Assembly (NCBI RefSeq): GCF_963678545.1
Contig: NZ_OY782870.1
Span: 2,108,001 to 2,172,000, forward strand
Reading direction: 5' to 3'
DNA: 64,000 nucleotides
DNA from: an uncultured Methanomethylovorans sp.
Lineage (GTDB): Archaea > Halobacteriota > Methanosarcinia > Methanosarcinales > Methanosarcinaceae
The notes beneath the pieces are model-generated. The model was not told the DNA's origin, searched no databases, and saw only the letters and a list, made by a program, of their open reading frames with translations. Below are positions 48,733 through 56,468 of the stretch, one piece after another. Every line of letters starts with the position of its first letter. Within the stretch, counting starts at the first letter, position 1. A program made the translations under genes and the position numbers.

Positions 48733-49941
48733 TTAGTTGCTATCATTTGTCACTTTTTCAATTGCATTCTCAATGATCAGCAATCCTTTCTCTAATTCTT
48801 CCTTTTTGATGTTCAATGCAGGAAATATCCTTATCCCATTACCCTGTGTCTGAGTGAGGAATAAACCATTTGCTAAGCATTCATTTTTGACCTGAGTAGC
48901 AAATTCTTCACTCTTAAATTCAACTAGCATAAGCAATCCTTTTCCCCTAATATCAACAATTATGGTTCCAAAGAGTTGCTGCCACCTACTCATTACATTC
49001 AAAGCGAAACTACCCATTTCTTCAACATTTTTAGAGATATCAGTATCAATAAGATGCTTTATCACTCCATGAGCAACAGCACATCCAAGAGGATTGCCAC
49101 AGTATGTTCCACCGTGATCGCCTATCTCTAATTTCCTTGATACTTCCTCTGACAATGCAAAAGCACCAAATGGAAAACCGCCAGCTATTCCCTTTGCCAT
49201 TGTAACGAAATCTGCCTTTACACCACAGGAACTTGTAATAAAAACCGGACCAGTCCTAAAAAAGCCAGTCTGGATTTCATCCATAATCAACAGGCTGCCG
49301 TTTTTCTTACACAGATTTTCCACCCCTTTAAGGTATTCATCAGAAGGTATGCGAACTCCGCCTTCTCCCTGGATCGGTTCAATGATAACGGCTGCAACGT
49401 TCTTGTCCATTGAATTTTCCAGTGCCTCCAGATCATCATAAGGAACGAAACAGTAAGAAGGCATTAGAGGGCTGTACCTGTCCCTATGCTTGGCCTGGCC
49501 TGTGGCCGATGTGGTGCTTATTGTACGCCCATGGAAACTCTTGTGGGTAGAAATAATTTCAGGCCTTCTTGTTACCTTTCGGGCCAATTTGATAGCAGCG
49601 TCATTTGCTTCAGCTCCGCTATTTGTGAAAAATACTCTTGTAAGATGGAAAGGTAGAATTCCTGCCAGCAAGGACAGTAAACGAGCACGTGCCGGTGAAT
49701 ATGTTAGTCCTGAATTCGGATTTTGGATTATTTTTCTTCCCTGCTCAATCAGAGCGTCGGTAATGACAGGATGGGCATGTCCAATGCATGTTACTCCCCA
49801 GCCTGATGTAAAATCAATATACATCTTTCCTTCTTCGTCCCATACAAAAACTCCATCTCCCTTTTCGATGGAGATCTTCTGTTTCACAAAGAAAGGTGCT
49901 AAATATTTGTCTTCTATTTCGAATGTATCCTTGCTTGACAT
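48733..49941 (-). CDS. Class-III aminotransferase (acetylornithine/GABA aminotransferase family)
   Basis: 402 residues. PLP motifs are FTNSGAEANDAAIKLARK, the aromatic HKSFHGRT, IIEPIQGEGG, LLIMDEIQTGFFRTG and the cofactor Lys in FVTMAKGIAGGFPFGA. The fold and length fit ArgD/GabT-type enzymes. The substrate cannot be told from the sequence; no arginine-pathway genes are nearby. The gene stands alone. Confidence 0.85.
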   Translation of the reverse strand: MSSKDTFEIEDKYLAPFFVKQKISIEKGDGVFVWDEEGKMYIDFTSGWGVTCIGHAHPVITDALIEQGRKIIQNPNSGLTYSPARARLLSLLAGILPFHLTRVFFTNSGAEANDAAIKLARKVTRRPEIISTHKSFHGRTISTTSATGQAKHRDRYSPLMPSYCFVPYDDLEALENSMDKNVAAVIIEPIQGEGGVRIPSDEYLKGVENLCKKNGSLLIMDEIQTGFFRTGPVFITSSCGVKADFVTMAKGIAGGFPFGAFALSEEVSRKLEIGDHGGTYCGNPLGCAVAHGVIKHLIDTDISKNVEEMGSFALNVMSRWQQLFGTIIVDIRGKGLLMLVEFKSEEFATQVKNECLANGLFLTQTQGNGIRIFPALNIKKEELEKGLLIIENAIEKVTNDSN

Positions 49942-50297
49942 TATGGATCATTTCCTTTGCAGACACCCAAATGATTTCGAGAACAATAATTAAAAATTGT
50001 CTGTCTCGAATGCCGTTGGGAATCGCCATGTTCAGTAAAAAATAGCTTTCTTCATATTTATGAAACACCATTTACCCCTGAAAAGATCATATTGGATCTC
50101 AAAAGCTCCTATTTCAAAGCTGAGAATGATTGTATAAGTAATAGACGAAAAACCTTAACCTTTTGACCCCCCTAAGCTGGATAGTAAGTACTCAAAGAAA
50201 TTGGGAATGGTAGTTGCAATAGAGATATTTCTATTGCACTTGAAATTAAATGGGGTCAGACAATTCAAAAAAAAAGAATATCTTGAAGCGGTTTTCA
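49942..50297. other. Intergenic region with a perfect hairpin and a U-tract terminator
   Basis: TGCAATAGA (50215-50223) and TCTATTGCA (50230-50238) are a perfect nine-base inverted repeat with a six-base loop. A run of nine A (50267-50275) reads as T9 on the minus strand about 20 bases after the stop of the gene at 50298, a good archaeal terminator. The end nearest 49941 is the aminotransferase promoter. I find no gene. Confidence 0.5.
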
Positions 50298-50903
50298 TCA
50301 GTCCTGCACGTAGAGCACGTACAGACATGAATTTTCCCGCATCTCCATAAAGCCCTGTGTTTCGGAAATTCCTGCTTTTTCAAGAAGGACCTTCTTCCAG
50401 GATTCAGGGGGTAGTGCGATCTTACCGGTATATGCTTTTGCAGCAATCTGTGCATACTGTAAAGGCTTGCCGCCTATTTTAATTCTCTTTGCTACCTCAT
50501 TGCGGTATGTCTGGTGCATCATACATGCACTGTGGGCAGCAGAAGGCTGTATAGTATGGTTGTAGTGATCAGTAGCTTCCATATGCACCGGATTGAAATT
50601 ACCAAGACGTTTGATATATTCCCTTATAGCTTTTGCAAATGGACATACCTTTGTAACAAAGCCATTGGAACTGATCTGTTTGATATTTTCAAACGATGAA
50701 AGTACAGATTCTCCATTTACCACTGCATTAGCAAAGTCTTCCCAGTTATCATATTCCTCTTCAGGAACAGATTTTGCAAGAGATTTTGCTTGTCCTACGA
50801 TATAATTAGTGAAACCTTCCACGCCTTGCTTATCAGAGATATCTTCAAAGAAGAGAAAAACTGACACATCAACAAAAGGATTAGAGGCTATTGCTTCTGC
50901 CAT
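50298..50903 (-). CDS. Paired Cys/His protein of unknown function, member 2
   Basis: 201 residues, AGGTGA six bases before the ATG. The central part has TKVCPFAKAIREYIKRLG and HSACMMHQTYRNEVAKRI. The equivalent Cys, Cys-x2-His-Gln and Arg residues recur in the adjacent paralog, so they are likely functional, perhaps ligands. There is no signal peptide or known domain. It is the last gene of the long minus-strand chemotaxis block, ten bases after member 1. Confidence 0.7.
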   Translation of the reverse strand: MAEAIASNPFVDVSVFLFFEDISDKQGVEGFTNYIVGQAKSLAKSVPEEEYDNWEDFANAVVNGESVLSSFENIKQISSNGFVTKVCPFAKAIREYIKRLGNFNPVHMEATDHYNHTIQPSAAHSACMMHQTYRNEVAKRIKIGGKPLQYAQIAAKAYTGKIALPPESWKKVLLEKAGISETQGFMEMRENSCLYVLYVQD

Positions 50904-50913
50904 TTATTTCACC

Positions 50914-51540
50914 TTACTCCGCTATTTCCTCACCTGCAGACTTACCTTTTACTATCAATGCAAACACACATGAAGCACTTCTGAGAATGCTTTTAATATG
51001 TCTGTCATCGACGTTAATCCTGGTTAGGTTTTCTTGCAGCATCTTTACATCACCCATACGTCCTTTGTTTGCAAGATGCAAACATTCAAGAGGTTGCTTT
51101 GCAACAGTTATGTTATTAGCAGCAACTTCTCTGAATCGCTGGTGAGTAATGCAATAATTAGAAACTGCTGAGTCACGGATACGATTATTGTAACTATCAG
51201 CGACATCTTCATCCGAGTCGGGTATAGGGCCTATTTTCTGGATGAACCTAATCATTGTAGGAGCCATAGGACATGTCTTTAGTGCATATACGTATCCTAT
51301 CACATCTCCATCCTTATCTGTGATTGCAAGATCAGTAAGCACATTTACTTCACCTTCTATGGTAAGAGAGGTCCTGCCTTCTTTCATTGCCACATTGAAA
51401 GCTGGCCAGCCTACATATGCCTCCTTTCCCATTCTTTCTGCGTAACTTTCTCCGACACGGAGCCAGTATTCCACTACACCCTCAGTGCCAGCCTTGCTAA
51501 CCATGTCGTCAACAAGTGAGTATAATGCTATATCCATCAT
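50914..51540 (-). CDS. Paired Cys/His protein of unknown function, member 1
   Basis: 208 residues from ATG 51540, nine bases after GGAGG. It shares with the next gene ALKTCPMAPTMIRFIQKIG, a YNNRIRDSAVSNYC stretch and C.THQRFREVAANNI, in the same order and spacing. An N-terminal half of different sequence may confer specificity. These two look like a diverged tandem duplication. Function unknown; location next to chemotaxis genes suggests, but does not show, a signalling role. Confidence 0.7.
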   Translation of the reverse strand: MMDIALYSLVDDMVSKAGTEGVVEYWLRVGESYAERMGKEAYVGWPAFNVAMKEGRTSLTIEGEVNVLTDLAITDKDGDVIGYVYALKTCPMAPTMIRFIQKIGPIPDSDEDVADSYNNRIRDSAVSNYCITHQRFREVAANNITVAKQPLECLHLANKGRMGDVKMLQENLTRINVDDRHIKSILRSASCVFALIVKGKSAGEEIAE

Positions 51541-51663
51541 AATCAATGCCCTCCGATTAGAATTCCTGAAGTTTTACATTTTTTATAATATTGTGATCCA
51601 TGTTTTACAAATACTATAGGCAATATTATTATTTATACGAATATATATTTATGGGTTGTATGA

Positions 51664-52065
51664 TTATAAAATACGCTTCCATTTGAATTGTATATCTTCA
51701 GGATACACTTTCTCAGTAGTCTCATTATCCTTCTCAATCAACTCAAATGCTTCTTCTACCGAAGATACTTCAAGTGTAAAATTGTCTTCTCCAAACAGAT
51801 TGTACTCTAGAAATAGAGTATATTCATGTGACCAAAATAAAGTTACATTTTCTTTACTATTTTGGATATTATCTGAATCCGGACAAATACATGACCAGGA
51901 TGCAACCATTAAAGGATACTTAAGCTCATTGGCATCGATTTGTGAGATATTTGGCTGTTGAAAACTCTTATCATCGCGTCTTTTCATTTGTCTTAACAAT
52001 AACGGCCAAGGCTTAGATTCCATATTTTCAGAACGCGTTAAATAACAGGTCCATTTATTCCCCAT
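51664..52065 (-). CDS. Hypothetical protein downstream of cheC
   Basis: 133 residues from ATG 52065, which directly follows the purine-rich GAGGGGGAT site; the frame is open seven codons earlier but that overlaps cheC. It contains WTCYLTRSENMESKPWPLLL, WSCICPDSD and an acidic C-terminus. No recognised domain. It begins 11 bases after the cheC stop codon, so it is probably part of the chemotaxis transcript. Confidence 0.6.
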   Translation of the reverse strand: MGNKWTCYLTRSENMESKPWPLLLRQMKRRDDKSFQQPNISQIDANELKYPLMVASWSCICPDSDNIQNSKENVTLFWSHEYTLFLEYNLFGEDNFTLEVSSVEEAFELIEKDNETTEKVYPEDIQFKWKRIL

Positions 52066-52075
52066 CTTATCCCCC

Positions 52076-52705
52076 TCATTGAGCATTCACTAATTTGTCA
52101 ATGAAACTTAGCAATGAACCTAAAGAATCATTATTCAGAAAGAGAAACATATCCCCATAAAGAGTGCAATTGCCTTGAGGACTGCATAAACCCTGTACTT
52201 GAAACATCGTTTCAATGTTCAGCACATCGGCAGATGCACCTTTTAGCCGGTTTTCAATTTCATTGAACACTTTTTCTGCATCCCCCAACAAAATAGTAGG
52301 AGGAGATTGAATTACCTTGGCTCCAAGGAATTCGTAAATGCTTTTAAGATAAGAACCCGTCAGGATATTCCCCATTTCGTTAAGAGCAGACTCATACATT
52401 CCGGGGTCCTCTTCATGTGTAGTGCCACTGATCAAAACGGAACTCAGGGTTGCAGCACTGTTAAAATCAAAAAGTAGCATCATTGTGCCGATCAAGTCTC
52501 CTCTGAGATCCATAAGCACAGCCGCCAAAGTCATAGATGATGGAACCATTTGAGACATTGATTTAATATCAATTATCTGTGCATTGGACAGGTTCAGTTG
52601 TACCCTGCTGTTCAAGATCTTAGAGAGAGCTGTAGCAGCATTGCCCATACCAATACCCCCTATCTCTTGAAGGGCATCTGACTGGAAACCTGAAAGTTGT
52701 GCCAT
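52076..52705 (-). CDS. cheC: CheC-family CheY-P phosphatase, paralog 1
   Basis: 209 residues. The first active-site helix reads LQEIGGIGMGNAATALSKIL, in which the catalytic Asn of the ExxN motif is Gly. The second helix LNEMGNILTGSYL keeps Glu and Asn. It should therefore keep only one of the two CheC phosphatase sites. CheC proteins dephosphorylate CheY and bind CheD. Its frame is continuous, through eight sense codons and one UAG, with the DUF835-type membrane gene upstream. AGGA about ten bases before the ATG allows independent initiation too. Confidence 0.85.
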   Translation of the reverse strand: MAQLSGFQSDALQEIGGIGMGNAATALSKILNSRVQLNLSNAQIIDIKSMSQMVPSSMTLAAVLMDLRGDLIGTMMLLFDFNSAATLSSVLISGTTHEEDPGMYESALNEMGNILTGSYLKSIYEFLGAKVIQSPPTILLGDAEKVFNEIENRLKGASADVLNIETMFQVQGLCSPQGNCTLYGDMFLFLNNDSLGSLLSFIDKLVNAQ

Positions 52706-52729
52706 AAGACAAAATCCTATCTTTAAAAT

Positions 52730-53731
52730 CTAGTCCACAGCTTCATTCTCAAGGAAGAAACGCTTACCTGCATAAAAGCGAATGAACTCTTCTTTTCCAC
52801 CTTTTACTACCTTTATACTGTTATCAGACTCTTCAGCAATATTCACAAAAAGCCCTTCAAGTCTGCTAACTATATCCTTTGGATGTGCAAGGTTATTGAT
52901 CAGACCGACAAGCAAAATATCTTTAGACGCAAATTTCTCGACCATTCTTGATGCAAAAGTATAGGTAGTGTCTTCTCCTTCTGTCAGGAGTAAATCAGAG
53001 AACGGTTCGAATATCAGGGCACAGCCTGCTGGAAGCTTACTTGTCAGGTCAAAGAGGCTGTCAAGTTCATTCTTTGGTAATATGATAATGCCATCTTTTT
53101 CCATTAGTTTTTCCTCAGTAGAGGATAACTCGATGAATTTCATAGCTCCGATATCCACTAATTCTCCAAGCCTGTTCTTGTATAAAGAAGTACGAGGCTC
53201 GGTAGAGACTAGCACAACATTCATAGTTTCACCATAAAAGCGCAGGCACATTTCTATTACTGAATCTTCATAGCGTGTGCGTGGAGTGTACTCGATCAAT
53301 GTTGACCACTCTAATAACTTGGAAATATTTTCAGTATCATTCGAGTTATATTTCTCTATCTTTTGCTCAGGTTTTCTGAAAACCATTCCTTCTATGAGAA
53401 AATCCCCCAGATTTTGGCGAGGAATGGTCTTAAAAGCCTTGAACATCAAAAAACCAGCTGCTGCAAAAATACTTGTGTACACAGCACTCCAGAAGCCGAG
53501 GAATAACAATATCGTATCAACTAAGTTTTGATCAGTTGCGCCAACGGCAAATGAAGGAAAGATTGCGGTAGTTATAAGAAATATTGCTGTCAGAGCAAGA
53601 AGAAGCCAAGCAATAGAACCTCTTTTTGTGTCCTCATAGACCTTAATCCAGAAATAAGTAGCAGCCATTCCTCCCAGAAGAGAAATGGATATGAATAAGA
53701 TATGCAGAATCGTGAGATCGGGACTAAGCAT
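52730..53731 (-). CDS. Membrane protein with DUF835-type domain, ending in UAG
   Basis: 333 residues. Three hydrophobic helices (about 7-28, 40-62, 75-98) precede a cytoplasmic alpha/beta domain with VVLVSTEPRTSLYKNRL, the KaiC/DUF835-like segment GCALIFEPFSDLLL and a helix-rich end. The stop codon at 52732-52730 is TAG, the only one among the complete genes I read here. Beyond it the frame reads ILKIGFCL and then the cheC ATG at 52705 without UAA or UGA, so pyrrolysine read-through would give a fused protein of about 551 residues. It lies between cheD and cheC in the chemotaxis operon. Confidence 0.8.
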   Translation of the reverse strand: MLSPDLTILHILFISISLLGGMAATYFWIKVYEDTKRGSIAWLLLALTAIFLITTAIFPSFAVGATDQNLVDTILLFLGFWSAVYTSIFAAAGFLMFKAFKTIPRQNLGDFLIEGMVFRKPEQKIEKYNSNDTENISKLLEWSTLIEYTPRTRYEDSVIEMCLRFYGETMNVVLVSTEPRTSLYKNRLGELVDIGAMKFIELSSTEEKLMEKDGIIILPKNELDSLFDLTSKLPAGCALIFEPFSDLLLTEGEDTTYTFASRMVEKFASKDILLVGLINNLAHPKDIVSRLEGLFVNIAEESDNSIKVVKGGKEEFIRFYAGKRFFLENEAVD

Positions 53732-53782
53732 TTTTACCTCCCGAATAATATATATATTTGCGTGAATATAAATAATTAACTA

Positions 53783-54256
53783 TCAAATTTGTGTCTCCCC
53801 TTTAGTTGCACTTCTAATAAAATAAATTCCTGTATCAGTATCCAGCACTACGGTGCGTCCATAATTCTTTCCAGTGTCCTCAGCTATTATCGGCACTTTC
53901 ATCTCAGCCAGTACAACTTTTGTGGCCTGAATATTCCGTTCACCAATGTTCAGGTTTGTATCAGCGTTAAAAGAGAACATTTTCGCCCCGCCAGCTATTT
54001 TGGCTACCATTCTTCTGCGTGATGCACCAGCATGTACCATCTCTTCAACAAGAAAGGGAATACCACTATCTGCAAATTTGGCACGATTATCCTTGAAACG
54101 TGCATTTTCAATAGTTGGCAGCATTATATGTACCAGCCCACCTATCTTGGTAACCGGATCATAAATGGCAATGCCTATACAAGAGCCCAGACCCAGTGTT
54201 GTTAATTTCTCTGGACTACGAGTCACAGCATAGTCTGCCATTCCTATCACTATCAT
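53783..54256 (-). CDS. cheD: CheD, chemoreceptor glutamine deamidase
   Basis: About 157 residues from ATG 54256; the frame extends nine codons upstream into cheC. The active-site Cys and His are in TLGLGSCIGIAIYDP and LVHIMLP. CheD deamidates receptor glutamines and is controlled by binding CheC. It follows the second cheC gene directly. Confidence 0.92.
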   Translation of the reverse strand: MIVIGMADYAVTRSPEKLTTLGLGSCIGIAIYDPVTKIGGLVHIMLPTIENARFKDNRAKFADSGIPFLVEEMVHAGASRRRMVAKIAGGAKMFSFNADTNLNIGERNIQATKVVLAEMKVPIIAEDTGKNYGRTVVLDTDTGIYFIRSATKGETQI

Positions 54257-54279
54257 ATTATCAATCAATAAATCAAAGA

Positions 54280-54897
54280 TCAATGAAACATTGCATCTAC
54301 GTGCCCCAGAATTAATTCAAGGGATAAGGGGTCAAACAATGTAAGAATTTTCCCATCCATGCCATTGCCTTTCAGCATGAACAGAGTATCTAGAATGATA
54401 GCATGTTCAACTTCCTGGCTCATCTGAATAAGTATATTATCCATTATGGCACCGATCATATCGTACGTATGGAATGGTGCAGACGCAAAAACATCCACTC
54501 TTAAAAAGTCTGAAAAAGCAGTCATATAAGTGCTGCCCAAAATATGGCCAACTTCAGAGATTAGAGACTCATTCATTGGATTAGTTATATCTGGATTTTC
54601 TTCCTGGGTAATAGTTTTACATATAAGCTGTGCACTTTCCAGTGGTAAGAGCATAACCATATAACCATTTATGCCACCGGATAATTTCATAAGAACTCCT
54701 GATACCAGTTTATCAGCACCGCCAGAATATTCTGCCACTTCCTCGATTTTGGCAACTCTCAGGTTAGGAGTCATAATTTTTACTTCGTTACCAAGCATAG
54801 TCGCAAGAGAAGTAACCGCGTGACCGATTCCTATATTGCTTATTTCTTTTAAAGCGCTATAATGGAAATCAGTAAGTTTGGAAACATCATAAACCAT
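54280..54897 (-). CDS. cheC: CheC, paralog 2
   Basis: 205 residues. The first helix ALKEISNIGIGHAVTSLATML has the intact E-x2-N pair. The second, ISEVGHILGSTYM, has His where Asn is expected. It is next to cheD, as the canonical CheC-CheD partner would be. Confidence 0.88.
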   Translation of the reverse strand: MVYDVSKLTDFHYSALKEISNIGIGHAVTSLATMLGNEVKIMTPNLRVAKIEEVAEYSGGADKLVSGVLMKLSGGINGYMVMLLPLESAQLICKTITQEENPDITNPMNESLISEVGHILGSTYMTAFSDFLRVDVFASAPFHTYDMIGAIMDNILIQMSQEVEHAIILDTLFMLKGNGMDGKILTLFDPLSLELILGHVDAMFH

Positions 54898-54931
54898 AAA
54901 ACCATCTCTTTTAGTTAAGCCAACCGAATTT

Positions 54932-55753
54932 TCATTTTTGATAGATTCTTTCTCTTGGATTGAATGCTTTGAACAGATCTTTTGAAGGACCTATCAAAGT
55001 TTCAGTCTTTCCCATTACAAAAAAACCATCTTTGTTAAGACCATTGTAGAAGTCCATATAGAGGTTCTCTTGCAATTGTTTTTCAAAATAGATAGTAACA
55101 TTGCGACAGAAAATTGCATCAAAACCCGTCAGTTTCTCTCCAGATATCAGATCGTTCTTGCGGAATTTTGCAATCTTCTTGATATCCTCTTTCAAATGGT
55201 AACTATTACCGATCTTATCAAAATACTTAATACGTATATCATTCGGAACTTCTTTCATTTCCAAATCAGTATAAATTGCTTCCTCAGCTCTCTTGATAAT
55301 ATCTTTATCAATATCTGTCCCTGTAATTTGGATGTTATATTTAGAGAAATTATTACCAAGTATCTTTTTTAGCAGTATGGCAATGGAATATGCCTCAACA
55401 CCCATGGAACAACCTGCGCTCCATATTCTTATATTCTTAAGCCCAGTACTCTTTGACTTAATGATAGCAGGCAGAACTTCCTTCTCCACAACTTCATAAG
55501 TTTCCGAGTTCCTAAAGAAGTTGGTCACATTCACAGTGAGTGCATCCATAAGATGTTGATATTCTTCTTTATGGGTGTTAAGATATTGCACGTATTCCCC
55601 ATAATTTTTGGAATTCGTGGTCCTCATTCTTACGTCAATTCTTCGTTTGAAATGTGCATCCTTATATTGCTCACAGTTGAAGCCCAAATTCTTTTTAATA
55701 AGGCCCTTTAATTTCAAATATTCCTGATCTTCAGAGGACTCAAGTTTTAACAT
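54932..55753 (-). CDS. cheR: CheR, chemoreceptor methyltransferase
   Basis: 273 residues. The N-terminal helical domain (about 1-75) precedes a SAM-binding domain with VNVTNFFRNSETYE, RIWSAGCSMGVEAYSIAIL and FDAIFCRNVTIYFEKQLQ. The usual GCSTGEEPYS is here GCSMGVEAYS, a mild divergence. It methylates glutamates of chemoreceptors, none of which are in the window. Confidence 0.92.
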   Translation of the reverse strand: MLKLESSEDQEYLKLKGLIKKNLGFNCEQYKDAHFKRRIDVRMRTTNSKNYGEYVQYLNTHKEEYQHLMDALTVNVTNFFRNSETYEVVEKEVLPAIIKSKSTGLKNIRIWSAGCSMGVEAYSIAILLKKILGNNFSKYNIQITGTDIDKDIIKRAEEAIYTDLEMKEVPNDIRIKYFDKIGNSYHLKEDIKKIAKFRKNDLISGEKLTGFDAIFCRNVTIYFEKQLQENLYMDFYNGLNKDGFFVMGKTETLIGPSKDLFKAFNPRERIYQK

Positions 55754-55834
55754 CTAGCCAACTCCTTCAATTTAGATTCGATTTCACTGATTTGATTATA
55801 CGACGTTTTTTAGACAGTACCCGATCTGAACAGA

Positions 55835-56449
55835 TCATCCCATCATTTTTTTCATCACAGCAGCAAGAATAATATCCGATGCTCCGGGCTCAAAGAGCAT
55901 ATTAAATTCGTTTCTGGAATTAGTTGAAGGCACATAACCTACTCCTTTGACAACAATGAATTCATCTGCAAGGGACCCTATAGTTTGTTTGATATATTTC
56001 CCAACACCTTCCATATCGACATATACCTCAGGATCACCTATTTGCAGGTTCACACCCAGAAACTCGTTAACTACTTTCATGTATGCAGCACACAGGCGCA
56101 GCCCCATTTCCCTCAGTCGCTTTACTTCTTCCTCCTGGATAGTATGAGTGCTACCGATTGGTTTTTTCCTCATAAGATCAACAAACGAAAGTGCTGAGTA
56201 TTTGGGAAGCAATATTAGTGTTCCACCGCTAACGTCACCTGTGATTTTTAAGTGAATCGCTACAACGCTTTTCTGCTTAATGTCAGAGGCTTCAGTCATT
56301 ATTCTTTCAAGTGAATACATATCCACTTTTGGAATGTCTATCTTTACCTCACGATCAACCATTTTTGAAAGTGATGTCGCCAGGTGTCCCATTCCTATGT
56401 TGCCTGCTTCCTGAAAGGCACCTTTAGTCATTTCATCGAGTTCAGCCAT
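55835..56449 (-). CDS. CheC-like protein, paralog 3
   Basis: 204 residues from ATG 56449, eight bases after GGAG. The first motif is intact (FQEAGNIGMGHLATSLSKMV). The equivalent of the second reads LREMGLRLCAAYM with Leu for Asn, so only the first site is expected to work. It lies directly after cheA. Confidence 0.82.
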   Translation of the reverse strand: MAELDEMTKGAFQEAGNIGMGHLATSLSKMVDREVKIDIPKVDMYSLERIMTEASDIKQKSVVAIHLKITGDVSGGTLILLPKYSALSFVDLMRKKPIGSTHTIQEEEVKRLREMGLRLCAAYMKVVNEFLGVNLQIGDPEVYVDMEGVGKYIKQTIGSLADEFIVVKGVGYVPSTNSRNEFNMLFEPGASDIILAAVMKKMMG

Positions 56450-56468
56450 GATCACATCTCCATAAATA

